From Xanthomonas translucens pv. cerealis (lineage in GTDB: Bacteria > Pseudomonadota > Gammaproteobacteria > Xanthomonadales > Xanthomonadaceae), in the NCBI RefSeq assembly GCF_006838285.1, contig NZ_CP038228.1, forward strand, positions 1,054,001 to 1,118,000: 64,000 nt of DNA, in the 5' to 3' direction. Of the stretch, positions 54,166-62,945 are shown piece by piece; the first letter of the stretch is position 1, and every line of letters starts with the position of its first letter. The position numbers were made by a program, and so were the translations under genes. The notes under the pieces were generated by a model that saw nothing but the letters and a program-made list of their open reading frames with translations, was not told the origin of the DNA and did no database searches.

Positions 54166-55155
54166 ATGCAGGAACTGATCGCGCGTTACGGCCTGGGCCT
54201 GGTCTTCGTCAACGTGTTGGCCTTGTCGCTGGGCCTACCGGTGCCGGCCCTGCCGACCCTGATCCTGATCGGTGCGACCTATGCGCTGCTCCACGGCAGC
54301 GCGGTGTGGAGCGGGTTGCTGGCCGCGTTGTCGGTCTCGATCGTGGCCAGCCTGATCGGCGACCTGGTCTGGTTCGGCGCCGGCCGCCGCTACGGCAACC
54401 GCACGCTGCAGTCGCTGTGCCGGCTGTCGCTGTCGCGCGATACCTGCATGAAGCAGACCGAGCGCTTCTACACCCGCTGGGGCGTACGCGTGCTGGCGGT
54501 GGCCAAGTTCGTGCCCGGCCTGTCGATGGTGTCGGTGCCGATGGCCGGGGCGATGCGGGTACGGCCCGGTCAGTTCCTGTGCTACGACGCGCTGGGCGCG
54601 GCGCTTTGGGCGGGGTACGGGCTGCTGCTGGGCCTGGCGTTCGCCGATCAGGTGCAGGACGTGCTGGACTGGCTGAGCGTGCTCGGCACGCGCGCGGTGC
54701 TGCTGCTGGCGGGCCTGCTCCTGCTCTATATCGGTTATCGCGCGTGGCGCCGGCATGCGTTGCTGAAGTCGATGGAGACCTTGCGCATCGACGTCGACGA
54801 ACTGTACACGTTGATGCAGGGCGAGGCGGTGCCGGTGCTGCTGGACATCCGCGCGCCGGGCTATCGGGCGATCGAGCCGTTCGCGATTCCCGGTGCGCTG
54901 GAGGTGGACGATCGCCGCATCCACGCCATCGTCGCGGCGTTGCCGCGTGATCGCAAGATCGTCATCTATTGCGCCTGTCCGAACGAGGTGTCGGCGGCGG
55001 TGCTGGCCACGCGTCTGCGCCAGCGTCACTACGAGGATGTGCTGCCGCTGCGCGGCGGGCTGCACGCGTGGCGTGCGGCGGGCTATGCGGTGATCGAGCT
55101 GGACGGCGGTGCGGTAGCGCCCGCGCCAGACATCGGCGGCAAGGTCGCTGCGTAA
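54166..55155 (+). CDS. DedA family membrane protein fused to a rhodanese domain
   Basis: 329 residues. The DedA/SNARE-associated part (about 1-200) has LSLGLPVPALPTLILIGA, GDLVWFGAGRRYG, FYTRWGVRVLAVAKFVPGLS and five or six helices. The rhodanese part (about 210-315) has LLDIRAPGYR, active-site Cys in IVIYCACPNEVSAA and LPLRGGLHAWRAAGY. DedA proteins are linked to undecaprenyl-phosphate and lipid flipping; the fused rhodanese probably senses or transfers sulfur at the cytoplasmic face. Confidence 0.93.
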   Translation: MQELIARYGLGLVFVNVLALSLGLPVPALPTLILIGATYALLHGSAVWSGLLAALSVSIVASLIGDLVWFGAGRRYGNRTLQSLCRLSLSRDTCMKQTERFYTRWGVRVLAVAKFVPGLSMVSVPMAGAMRVRPGQFLCYDALGAALWAGYGLLLGLAFADQVQDVLDWLSVLGTRAVLLLAGLLLLYIGYRAWRRHALLKSMETLRIDVDELYTLMQGEAVPVLLDIRAPGYRAIEPFAIPGALEVDDRRIHAIVAALPRDRKIVIYCACPNEVSAAVLATRLRQRHYEDVLPLRGGLHAWRAAGYAVIELDGGAVAPAPDIGGKVAA

Positions 55156-55197
55156 AGGCACGCGCGCTCAAGCCGCGGGCAGGGGCAAACGGAAGGC

Positions 55198-55229
55198 AAA
55201 AAAAACGACAAGCGCAGGCTTGTCGTTTT
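55198..55229 (-). terminator. terminator of the first tRNA-Arg
   Basis: AAAACGACAAGC (55202-55213) pairs with 55218-55229 across GCAG. On the minus strand it ends in a run of eight T, nine bases beyond the tRNA 3' end. Confidence 0.9.
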
Positions 55230-55238
55230 GCATCTGAC

Positions 55239-55315
55239 TGGTGCGCCCGGAGAGATTCGAACTCCCGACCGCCTGGTTCGTAGCCAGGTACTCTATCCAA
55301 CTGAGCTACGGGCGC
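55239..55315 (-). tRNA. tRNA-Arg (ACG), copy 1
   Basis: 77 bases on the minus strand with encoded ACCA. Acceptor GCGCCCG/CGGGCGC, D-arm AGCTCAGTTGGATAGAGT, anticodon loop CTACGAA giving ACG, T-arm CGGGAGTTCGAATCTCTC-like. ACG is expected to be edited to ICG by TadA. Confidence 0.96.
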
Positions 55316-55436
55316 GTCGTCAGGCGCGGGATTATTCCCGAGTTCTGCCGATTCGTCTACAGCGGCGTGCGCCGATGCGCCATCTGGCTGCGCGCCACGT
55401 TGCGCTCGCACGCCTGCAAATAGCCGGCGGACACGC

Positions 55437-55470
55437 AAAAAAAAACGACAAACCGGGTTTGTCGTTTTTT
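55437..55470 (-). terminator. terminator of the second tRNA-Arg
   Basis: CGACAAAC (55446-55453) pairs with GTTTGTCG (55457-55464) across a CGG loop, extended by flanking A:T pairs, with a T-run on the minus strand. Confidence 0.88.
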
Positions 55471-55477
55471 AGCTGAC

Positions 55478-55554
55478 TGGTGCGCCCGGAGAGATTCGAA
55501 CTCCCGACCGCCTGGTTCGTAGCCAGGTACTCTATCCAACTGAGCTACGGGCGC
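55478..55554 (-). tRNA. tRNA-Arg (ACG), copy 2
   Basis: 77 bases on the minus strand, matching copy 1 throughout as far as I compared, 162 bases upstream of it. Each copy has its own terminator with the same ACGACAA stem, so the repeat unit is tRNA plus terminator. Confidence 0.96.
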
Positions 55555-55923
55555 GTCGTCAGGAGCGGAATTATTACCGAGTCCCCCGGACCCGTCAATG
55601 CCCTTCGCGGAAAAAAGTCAGTCTGCGGCGCCGGGCAGGGCCTGCACCACGGCTGCCGGCCATTGCATCCAGGCGAAAAGGGCGGCCGCGGCGCCCAGCT
55701 GCGCCGCATCCAGTCAGTGTAGCGCGAGCGTGCGCGGCGCCAGTTTGCGCAGCAGGGCGCGTGGCAAGGTTTCCGGCACCATCCAAATGGCGCGCTGCCA
55801 CGCCGCGCACGGGCAGCCACCGCTGCGCCTGGCGCTGCGTCGCGGGAATGCGTGCGAGCAGCGACCCGCACTGCCCATCGCCTGGGTTGGCCGGCGGCGC
55901 CTCGCTCGCCAGCGCGTGCGTAC
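55555..55923. other. no supported gene; possible decayed frame downstream of thiD
   Basis: On the minus strand short protein-like pieces occur between stops (PETLPRALLRKLAPRTLALH, then DAAQLGAAAALFAWMQWPAA), as if a short gene had decayed. There is no start signal or family match, so I do not call it. Confidence 0.3.
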
Positions 55924-56733
55924 TCACGCGTGGCGCGCGGCGCCGAAGTGGTCCAGCACCACCACCTCGCTGCGGCCGGGGCGGTAGCCGCCCTGCAGCG
56001 CACGCGCGATGTAGTCGATCGCCGCCTCGCAGGCCACCGGCAGCGCCAGGCCCTGGCATAGCTGCGCGGCGATCGCCGCGGCGAGCGTGCAGCCGGTGCC
56101 GTGCGCCTGCAGCGCCAGCCGCACATGGCTGAATTCGCTGCGGCTGACGCCGTCGTCGTAGCGGTCGATCACCCGATGGCCCTCGTCCAGGTGGCCGCCC
56201 TTGAGCAGCACCGCTTGCGCGCCGGCCGCGAGCAGCGCGGCGGTGGCGTGCTCGGCATCGTCGCCGTTCTCGATCGTGCGGCCCAGCAGCAGCTGCGCTT
56301 CCGGGGCATTCGGGGTGACCAGCGTCGCCAGCGGTAGCAGCCGATGGCGCAGCGCATCCAGCGCGTCGTCCTCGAGCAGCTTGGCGCCGCTGGTGGCGAC
56401 CATCACCGGGTCCAGCACCACGAACGGCGGGCGGTACTGCTCCAGCGCATCGGCGACCAAGTGGATCACCGCGGCATTGGCGAGCATGCCGAGCTTGACC
56501 GCCCCGATGTCGAAATCGGCGAAGCAGGCGTCGATCTGCGCGCGCAGGAACGGCAGCGGCGGCACATGCACGGCGCCGACCCCGCGGGTGTGCTGCGCGG
56601 TCAATGCGGCCACCGCCGACAGGCCGTGCACGCGATGCGCGGCGAAGGTCTTCAGGTCGGCCTGGATGCCGGCGCCGCCGCCCGAGTCGGTGCCGGCAAT
56701 GCTCAGTGCGGAGACGACGGTGGGTTCGCTCAT
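55924..56733 (-). CDS. thiD: bifunctional hydroxymethylpyrimidine kinase/phosphomethylpyrimidine kinase
   Basis: 269-residue ribokinase-fold enzyme phosphorylating HMP and HMP-P in thiamine synthesis. [20 protein letters not shown] at the N-terminus, [33 protein letters not shown] and the ATP/anion-hole motif [15 protein letters not shown] identify it. Start at ATG 56733. Confidence 0.96.
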   Translation of the reverse strand: MSEPTVVSALSIAGTDSGGGAGIQADLKTFAAHRVHGLSAVAALTAQHTRGVGAVHVPPLPFLRAQIDACFADFDIGAVKLGMLANAAVIHLVADALEQYRPPFVVLDPVMVATSGAKLLEDDALDALRHRLLPLATLVTPNAPEAQLLLGRTIENGDDAEHATAALLAAGAQAVLLKGGHLDEGHRVIDRYDDGVSRSEFSHVRLALQAHGTGCTLAAAIAAQLCQGLALPVACEAAIDYIARALQGGYRPGRSEVVVLDHFGAARHA

Positions 56734-56776
56734 GCGCCGATTGTGCAGCGCCGGCCGCCGCTTGGCGACTGCGCGT

Positions 56777-57445
56777 TCAGCGCCCGTGGCGCCGGTAGTG
56801 GGCTTGCAGCGCATAGCCGGTTCCGACCAGGCCGGTCAGCAGCGCCGGCGCCAGCAGCGCATCGAAGCCGACCCGGCGGTAGGCCCAGGCGCCGAGCACG
56901 CCGCCGAGCAGGAAGCCGCCGATGATCAGCAGGCTGAGGCGGATGCGCCGCCGCGGCAGCGGCAGGCCGCGCAGCGCCTGGCCCAGGCCGATGCCCAGGT
57001 CGGTGAACATGCCGGTCAGGTGGGTGGTGCGCACCACCGCGCCGCTGTAGGTGGTGGTCATCGCGTTCTGCAGGCCGCAGGCGGTGGCGGCGAACAGTGC
57101 GCCGAGCAGTTGTTGCTGCTTGAACGCCTGCATCGCCGCTAGCAGTAGCAGCGCTTCCAGCGCCAGCGCTACGCCGTAGCGACGGCCCAGGCGCAGGCGG
57201 CTGTCCTGCACCACGATGCCGCTGAGCACGGCGCCGCCGAGGAAGGCCAGGACCACGCCGAGCAACTGGCCGATCACGCGCAGGTCGCCATCGGCCAGCG
57301 CCGCGCCGAGCAGGGTGGTGGTGCCGGTCAGGTGCGTCACCGCCTGGTGCTCGAAGCCCAGGTAGCCGACCACGTTGACCATGCCGGCGACGCAGGCCAG
57401 CGCGCCGGCGAAGGCCCAGGCCCAGCGCGGCAGTTCGACATTCAT
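56777..57445 (-). CDS. YoaK/DUF1275 family membrane protein
   Basis: 222 residues with about six membrane helices. Family motifs: [56 protein letters not shown]. Function unknown. The stop is 43 bases from thiD, on the same strand. Confidence 0.9.
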   Translation of the reverse strand: MNVELPRWAWAFAGALACVAGMVNVVGYLGFEHQAVTHLTGTTTLLGAALADGDLRVIGQLLGVVLAFLGGAVLSGIVVQDSRLRLGRRYGVALALEALLLLAAMQAFKQQQLLGALFAATACGLQNAMTTTYSGAVVRTTHLTGMFTDLGIGLGQALRGLPLPRRRIRLSLLIIGGFLLGGVLGAWAYRRVGFDALLAPALLTGLVGTGYALQAHYRRHGR

Positions 57446-57514
57446 GCGCCGCGGCGTCGCCGCCGCGCGGCGCGCGACGGGCTGGGCGAGGACGGCCGGC
57501 GCATGGGGTACGGC

Positions 57515-58012
57515 CTACTTCGCGCCGTTGACGGCGATCTCGGAGAAGGTGCCGCTGTCAGGATTGAACACCGCGCCCCAGAAGCCGCTGCCGCCACCGC
57601 ACACGCGCACCGCATCGACGCTGGGATCCACCTCCCTGTCGTCATGATGCGGCTTGAACGCGTTGACGTAGATCGCGTGTTTGCCGCGGTAGAGGATGCC
57701 GACGTATTGGCGGTCGGCACTGGCTGGATCGGCAATGGTCGGCTGCAGTCGCGGCAGGCGTGCTTCCAGCTGCGCGATCTGCCCGATCGTAGGCACCCAG
57801 TAGCCGCTCAGCACGCCGCCCTGGCGCGCCGGGCTGTCGCGCGAACAGGTGTCGAGCACCTCGGCGGCGGCGCTGTTGCGGGTGACGATCCACGATTGTC
57901 CGACCTTGATCGCGGTCGGCACGCTGGCCGGCCCGCGCGCGGTACTGCATGCGCCGAGCAGGGCCAGGGCCAGGGCTGCGCCGCCGAGGCGGCGTGCGTT
58001 GGCGGCGTTCAT
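57515..58012 (-). CDS. lipoprotein of unknown function
   Basis: 165 residues with a lipoprotein signal (GGAALALALLGACSTARG; lipobox LGAC). The mature part includes ATIGQIAQLEARLP-like and GILYRGKHAIYVNAFKPHHD, and the C-terminus GGGSGFWGAVFNPDSGTFSE. I do not recognise the family. Its ATG overlaps the PIN-PhoH stop by four bases. Confidence 0.85.
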   Translation of the reverse strand: MNAANARRLGGAALALALLGACSTARGPASVPTAIKVGQSWIVTRNSAAAEVLDTCSRDSPARQGGVLSGYWVPTIGQIAQLEARLPRLQPTIADPASADRQYVGILYRGKHAIYVNAFKPHHDDREVDPSVDAVRVCGGGSGFWGAVFNPDSGTFSEIAVNGAK

Positions 58013-59409
58013 AGCACCTCCGAGGCGTAGTCGGCCAGGCGCGAGCGCTCGCCGCGGCGCAGGGTGACGTGCGCGCTGTGCGGCCAGGCCTTGAATCGGT
58101 CCACCGCATAGGTCAAGCCCGAGGTGGTCTCGGTCAGGTACGGCGTGTCGATCTGCTCGACGTTGCCCAGGCACACGATCTTGGTGCCGGGGCCGGCGCG
58201 GGTGATTAGCGTCTTCATCTGTTTCGGGGTCAGGTTCTGTGCTTCGTCCAGGATCAGGTAGCGCGACAGGAAGGTACGCCCGCGCATGAAGTTCATCGAG
58301 CGGATCTTGATCCGGCTGGCCAACAGGTCGTTGGTCGCCGCACGGCCCCAGGCGCCGCCTTCCTGGTTATGGGTCAGCACTTCCAGGTTGTCGGTCAGCG
58401 CGCCCATCCACGGCGTCATCTTCTCTTCCTCGGTGCCGGGCAGGAAACCGATGTCCTCGCCGACGCTGACCGTGGCGCGGGTCATGATGATCTCGCGGTA
58501 GCGCTGCTGGTCCATGGTCTGCGCCAGGCCCGCCGCCAGCGCCAGCAGGGTCTTGCCGGTGCCGGCTGTGCCGAGCAGAGTGACGAAGTCGATCTCCGGG
58601 TCCATCAGCGCATTGAGCGCGAAGTTCTGCTCGCGGTTGCGTGCGGCGATGCCCCACACCGCGTGCTGGCCGCTGCGGAAATCGTCGACCAGGGCCAGCG
58701 TCGCCTTGCGCTCGCCGTTGACCTTGACCACGCGCAGTTCCACTTCGTCGTCGCCGGGCAGGTACAGGTACTGGTTCGGATACCAGTCCTCGTCGTCGGC
58801 CAGCGCGATCTCGTAGCAGGTGCGGCCCTTATCGCTCCAGCTGCGCAGGTCCTGGTTGTGCTTCTGCCAGAAATCCTCCGGCAGCTCGATCGCGCCGGTG
58901 TACAGCAGGCTGAAATCGTCGAGCGCGCGGTCGTTCTCGTAGTCCTCGGCGATCAGGCCGCTGATCGCCGCCTTGATCCGCAGGTTGATGTCCTTGGACA
59001 CCAGGATCACCGGCGTTTCCGGGCCTTCCTCGCGCAGCGCCAGCACCGCGGCCAGGATCTTGTTGTCCGGCGCCACGGTGCCGAAGCTGCGCTCCGGCTC
59101 GACCGGGCGGATCTGGAAATACAGCTTGCCGATGCTGCCGCTGCTCTTGAGCTGGATGCCTTGCGGATGGCTGAGCGGGATGCCCGACTCGATCTGCTCG
59201 GCGCCGGCGCCCTCGATCAGCTCGTTGAGGAAACGGCTGACCTGGCGCGCGTTGCGGCTGACTTCGGACATGCCCTTCTTGGCGTTGTCCAGCTCCTCGA
59301 TCACCTGCATCGGCAGGAACACGTCGTGCTCCTCGAACTTGAACAGCGCGGTCGGGTCGTGCATCAGCACGTTGGTATCCAGCACGTAGATGCGCTTGCC
59401 TCGGGTCAT
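58009..59409 (-). CDS. PIN domain-PhoH ATPase fusion (PhoH2/YlaK type)
   Basis: 466 residues. N-terminal PIN ribonuclease domain (YVLDTNVLMHDP, EELDNAKKG, VAPDNKILAAVLAL, VILVSKDINLRIKA) with its acidic residues. C-terminal PhoH domain with Walker A LLGTAGTGKTLLALAAG and Walker B YLILDEAQNLTPKQMK. Homologues unwind and cut RNA. Separate from the phoH at 5612. Confidence 0.95.
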   Translation of the reverse strand: MTRGKRIYVLDTNVLMHDPTALFKFEEHDVFLPMQVIEELDNAKKGMSEVSRNARQVSRFLNELIEGAGAEQIESGIPLSHPQGIQLKSSGSIGKLYFQIRPVEPERSFGTVAPDNKILAAVLALREEGPETPVILVSKDINLRIKAAISGLIAEDYENDRALDDFSLLYTGAIELPEDFWQKHNQDLRSWSDKGRTCYEIALADDEDWYPNQYLYLPGDDEVELRVVKVNGERKATLALVDDFRSGQHAVWGIAARNREQNFALNALMDPEIDFVTLLGTAGTGKTLLALAAGLAQTMDQQRYREIIMTRATVSVGEDIGFLPGTEEEKMTPWMGALTDNLEVLTHNQEGGAWGRAATNDLLASRIKIRSMNFMRGRTFLSRYLILDEAQNLTPKQMKTLITRAGPGTKIVCLGNVEQIDTPYLTETTSGLTYAVDRFKAWPHSAHVTLRRGERSRLADYASEVL

Positions 59410-59493
59410 CGTGGATTCCTGGGAATGGGACAGGGAAAGGCCATCACCGCCTGCACAGGGCAGGGTGATGCGACGTGCGGGAAGCGCGAATGA

Positions 59494-59973
59494 TCACTGC
59501 TGGGCGGCGGCCTGCAGCGCGTCGAACACGGCCGGGGCGTGGCCGGGAACCTTGACCTTGCGCCAGCTGCGCAGCAGCCGGCCCGAAGGCGAGATCAGGA
59601 AGGTGCTGCGCTCGATGCCCAGCACCTGGCGGCCGTACATGTTCTTTTCCTTGATCACGTCGAACGCGCGGCATAGGGCCTCGTCTGCGTCGCTGACCAG
59701 CGGGAAGCGGAAACCCTGCTTGGCGCAGAAATTGTCGTGCGATTTCAGCGAATCGCGCGAGACGCCGAGCACGGCGGCATCGGCCTGCTCGAACTGCGGC
59801 AGCAGCGCATTGAAGTCGATGCCCTCGGTGGTGCAGCCGGGGGTGCTGTCCTTCGGGTAGAAATACAGCACCAGCCAGCGGCCGGCGAAATCGCCGAGCG
59901 TGGCGCTGGTGCCGCCGGACAAGGCCAGCGGCAATGCCAGCGTGGTGCGATCCAGGGTGTCGCCGTCTTTCAT
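59494..59973 (-). CDS. bcp: atypical 2-Cys peroxiredoxin PrxQ (Bcp)
   Basis: 159 residues. The peroxidatic Cys47 is in KDSTPGCTTEGID and the resolving Cys83 in NFCAKQGFRF; the C50 of E. coli Bcp is absent. The Cys47/Cys83 pair is the same spacing described for Xylella PrxQ. It reduces hydroperoxides using thioredoxin. The order gcvR-bcp is as in E. coli. Confidence 0.95.
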   Translation of the reverse strand: MKDGDTLDRTTLALPLALSGGTSATLGDFAGRWLVLYFYPKDSTPGCTTEGIDFNALLPQFEQADAAVLGVSRDSLKSHDNFCAKQGFRFPLVSDADEALCRAFDVIKEKNMYGRQVLGIERSTFLISPSGRLLRSWRKVKVPGHAPAVFDALQAAAQQ

Positions 59974-60034
59974 GGGGTGTCCTCCGCGTGCATCGCCATC
60001 ATCTGCGTTCGACTGCGTCGATGTCCAGCGCGGA

Positions 60035-60610
60035 TCAGAACTTCATCGGGTCCATGATCGCGTCCAGGTTCAGGTGGTCGCAGAACTCGAGGAAGTCGTC
60101 GCGCAGCGCGGCGATGTGCATGTTCGCCGGCACCCCGATGGTGACCTGCGCCGAGAACATCTCCGCGCCGGTCTGCATCGCGCGGTAGCGGGTGCTCTGC
60201 AGGTTCTCGATGGTGATGCCCTGGCGGTCGAAGAAATCCGCCAGCTGGAACAGGATGCCAGGCTTGTCGGCGGCGATGACCTCGACGATGTAGGGCAGCA
60301 GGTTGGATTGCGCCTGCTTGGCGCCGGTGCGGTACCACACCAGCTTCATGCCTTCCTCGCGGTCGAGCCGGGTCAGCATGGCTTCGAGCTTGGCCACCGC
60401 GTCCCACGAGCCGGTCGCCAATGCGGTCACCGACACGTCGCGGCCGACCGTGGCCAGGCGCGCATCGACGAGATTGCAGCCGCTGTCGGCGATACGGCGG
60501 GTCACCGGCAACAGTGGCGACTCCGGATGCGTCGTATAGGCGTTGATCAGGAGGTGGTTTTCGGTCGGCGCGGGCCGGGGCGTGGTGTCTGTCAAAGGGG
60601 CTTCCGGCAT
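60035..60610 (-). CDS. gcvR: glycine cleavage system transcriptional repressor GcvR-like ACT protein
   Basis: 191 residues from ATG 60610 with two ACT domains (about 25-95, HLLINAYTTHPESPLLPVTR; about 110-185, YIVEVIAADKPGILFQLADF with FDRQGITIENLQS). It is divergent from dapA and followed by bcp, matching E. coli gcvR. In E. coli GcvR represses through GcvA; the DNA-binding partner is not in this window. Confidence 0.88.
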   Translation of the reverse strand: MPEAPLTDTTPRPAPTENHLLINAYTTHPESPLLPVTRRIADSGCNLVDARLATVGRDVSVTALATGSWDAVAKLEAMLTRLDREEGMKLVWYRTGAKQAQSNLLPYIVEVIAADKPGILFQLADFFDRQGITIENLQSTRYRAMQTGAEMFSAQVTIGVPANMHIAALRDDFLEFCDHLNLDAIMDPMKF

Positions 60611-60766
60611 TGCGTAGGATTGCGTAAGGCTGAACGGCGTCCGGGCGGTCGCTCGGCGCATTATGCAGCATACTTGCCCGTGCTTTCGGGCCGCAAGTAA
60701 CATGCGGGACGAATCCCGTCCGTGCAGGCCGCACGCGGCCCTCTCATCCAGCGAGCATCAGGCATC

Positions 60767-61675
60767 TTGTCCCTCTCCGGCATCATCACCGCCCTGGCCA
60801 CGCCCTTCCAGGGCAATGGCGACCTCGACCTCGACGCCTGGCAGCGGCTGCTCAAACGCCAGCTGGACGGCGGCGTGCAGGGCGTGGTGGTGGCGGGATC
60901 GACCGGCGAGGCGGCCACGCTGCTGGACGAGGAGTACGACCTGATCCTGCGCGAAGCGGCGCAGGTCATTGGCGCACGCGTGCCGCTGCTGGCCGGCACC
61001 GGCCTGTCCGGCACCGCCAGGACGGTCGCGCTGACCCGCCGTGCCGCCGCCAACGGCGCGCAGTACGCGCTGGTGGTGACGCCGCCGTACGTGCGCCCGA
61101 CCCAGGCCGGCCTGCTCGCGCACTACCTGCAGGTGGCCGAGCACGGCGGCCTGCCGGTGGTGCTGTACAACGTGCCCGCGCGCACCGGCTGCGACCTGCT
61201 GGCGGACACCGTGGCGCACCTGGCGCAGCATCCGAACATCGTCGGCATCAAGGACGCCAGCAGCGATCCGCAGCGCATCGCCGCGTTGCTGGCCTTGCGC
61301 AGCGACGGCTTTGCCGTGCTCAGCGGCGACGACGGCAGCGCCGCGCAGTCCATGCTCGGCGGCTACGACGGGCTGATCTCCGTCGCCTCCAATGCCTTGC
61401 CGGCCTCCTACCGGCGCCTGTGCGACCTGGCGCGTGCGCGCCAGGTCGAGCTGGCGCAGGCCTGGGATGCGCGGCTGCAGCCGTTCCACGCCTTCTGCGG
61501 CATCGAATCCAACCCTATCCCGGTCAAGGCGCTGCTGCAGCGCGCCGGCATCGGTCAGGGTCTGCGGCTGCCGTTGCTGCCGCTGTCCGCGGCGCACCAC
61601 GCCACGGCCGACCGTCTCGCCACCGACGCAGCCGCGTTGGAAGAACTATCCAGCCGCGAAACGCTCGCGGCCTGA
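60767..61675 (+). CDS. dapA: 4-hydroxy-tetrahydrodipicolinate synthase
   Basis: 302 residues from a TTG start at 60767 (reads [14 protein letters not shown]). The Schiff-base Lys is in [14 protein letters not shown], catalytic Tyr in [14 protein letters not shown], with GSTGEAATL for pyruvate binding. First step of the lysine/diaminopimelate branch. A GTG at 60722 would add 15 residues. bamC follows by 17 bases. Confidence 0.95.
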   Translation: MSLSGIITALATPFQGNGDLDLDAWQRLLKRQLDGGVQGVVVAGSTGEAATLLDEEYDLILREAAQVIGARVPLLAGTGLSGTARTVALTRRAAANGAQYALVVTPPYVRPTQAGLLAHYLQVAEHGGLPVVLYNVPARTGCDLLADTVAHLAQHPNIVGIKDASSDPQRIAALLALRSDGFAVLSGDDGSAAQSMLGGYDGLISVASNALPASYRRLCDLARARQVELAQAWDARLQPFHAFCGIESNPIPVKALLQRAGIGQGLRLPLLPLSAAHHATADRLATDAAALEELSSRETLAA

Positions 61676-61692
61676 CCTCAGGAGATTTATCG

Positions 61693-62226
61693 ATGCGTGC
61701 TTCCGTTCCCTACGTCCGCGTGCTGTCGGCCGCTGTGCTGGCGACCACCATGGTCGCGGCCACCAGCGGGTGCAGCTGGTTCCACAAGGGCAAGCCGCGC
61801 GGCGACTATGCGCTGGGCCCCGAAATGCGTCCGCTGGAAGTGCCGCCGGACCTGACCGCGCCGGACACCTCGGCAGCGATGAAGGTGCCGGCACTGGCGT
61901 CGGCCACGCAGCGCCCCGGCGCCAGCAGCGCGCCGGGCCAGGCCCCGGCGGCGTCGAACAGCGGCTTCGTGGTGCCGGGCGCGCGCGACCAGGTGTTCGG
62001 CCAGGTCGGCGACGCGCTGGGCGGCATCGCCGGCGTCACTGTCGCCAGCCGCGCGCAGGTGCTGGGTTCCTACGACGTGGCTTACGAAGGCAGCAATTTC
62101 CTGGTGCGCGTGGTCGCGGTGGAGGCCGGGGTCTACGTGTCGGCGGTCGATCCGCGCGGCATGCCGGCCAGCGGCGATGCCCCGGTCAAGCTGATCGCGG
62201 CGCTGAAGGCCAAGCTCGGCCATTGA
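61693..62226 (+). CDS. short BamC/NlpB-like outer-membrane lipoprotein
   Basis: 177 residues with a lipoprotein-type signal (LSAAVLATTMVAATSGCSWF). The BamC N-terminal tail motif GPEMRPLEVPPDLTAPDTSA is present, followed by only one helix-grip domain (QVFGQVGDALGGIAGVTVAS...NFLVRVVAV) instead of the two of E. coli BamC (about 340 residues). AGGAG precedes the ATG. The dapA-bamC order supports the name. Member of the beta-barrel assembly machine. Confidence 0.8.
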   Translation: MRASVPYVRVLSAAVLATTMVAATSGCSWFHKGKPRGDYALGPEMRPLEVPPDLTAPDTSAAMKVPALASATQRPGASSAPGQAPAASNSGFVVPGARDQVFGQVGDALGGIAGVTVASRAQVLGSYDVAYEGSNFLVRVVAVEAGVYVSAVDPRGMPASGDAPVKLIAALKAKLGH

Positions 62227-62274
62227 ACCGGTGGTGCCGGCCGGCATATGCGCCGGCCGTTGCGACGGAATACG

Positions 62275-62304
62275 AAACGGGCGCCGCGAGGCGCCCGTTT
62301 TGTT
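62275..62304 (+). terminator. terminator of dapA-bamC
   Basis: AAACGGGCGCC (62275-62285) pairs with 62290-62300 across GCGA and is followed by TGTTT, 48 bases after the bamC stop. Confidence 0.82.
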
Positions 62305-62347
62305 TGGCGAGGCGATAAAGGCCGCCAGGAGGAAGGTCGCCAGGAGA

Positions 62348-62417
62348 TTGTGGGAGCGACTTCAGTCGCGACGGGCTTCACCGGGAAGGCGCGTCGCGAC
62401 TGAAGTCGCTCCCACAA
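62348..62417. repeat. perfect 26-bp inverted repeat (xanthomonad REP-like element)
   Basis: The left arm 62348-62373 (TTGTGGGAGCGACTTCAGTC then GCGACG) and right arm 62392-62417 are exact reverse complements with an 18-base centre. It lies between convergent bamC and ferredoxin genes. A one-mismatch single arm occurs at 15074. Confidence 0.9.
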
Positions 62418-62535
62418 CAGGTTGCCGACTGAAAATTTTTCGGTCGAAACGCTTCAACATCGCTGGCGGTACGGCCCGTTTGCATCGGGTTCGCGGCCTG
62501 GCCGCGCACGGCCCTGCGGCGATGCGGCGGATTCG

Positions 62536-62859
62536 TTACTTCAGCAGCAGCGGCAGCTTGTTCGGCTTGCCGTCCCACTCGGCGGCGTCGGGCAGCGGTT
62601 CCTGGCGCGTGGTCAGCACCGGCCAGGCCTTGGCCAGCTCGGCATTGAGCGCGACGAAGCCTTCCTGGCCGGCGGGCACGTCGTCCTCGGGGTAGATCGC
62701 GTTGGCCGGGCACTCCGGCTCGCACAGGGTGCAGTCGATGCACTCGTCCGGATCGATCACCAGGAAGTTGGGACCCGCGTGGAAACAATCCACGGGACAC
62801 ACTTCCACGCAGTCGGTGTATTTGCACTTGATGCAGTTTTCGGTGACGACAAAAGGCAT
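62536..62859 (-). CDS. fdxA: 7Fe ferredoxin (FdxA type)
   Basis: 107 residues. Cysteines in [20 protein letters not shown] and [17 protein letters not shown] supply one [3Fe-4S] and one [4Fe-4S] cluster. The C-terminal extension [14 protein letters not shown] is usual for this seven-iron class. Electron carrier; partners unknown. Confidence 0.96.
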   Translation of the reverse strand: MPFVVTENCIKCKYTDCVEVCPVDCFHAGPNFLVIDPDECIDCTLCEPECPANAIYPEDDVPAGQEGFVALNAELAKAWPVLTTRQEPLPDAAEWDGKPNKLPLLLK

Positions 62860-62945
62860 GGTTCGATCCGGCGGTTAAGCGCGCAATTCTAAAGCAGTCG
62901 GCACCGCCGCGTGGGGAATGCGCGCGGCCGGCAGGCCGCGTCGGC

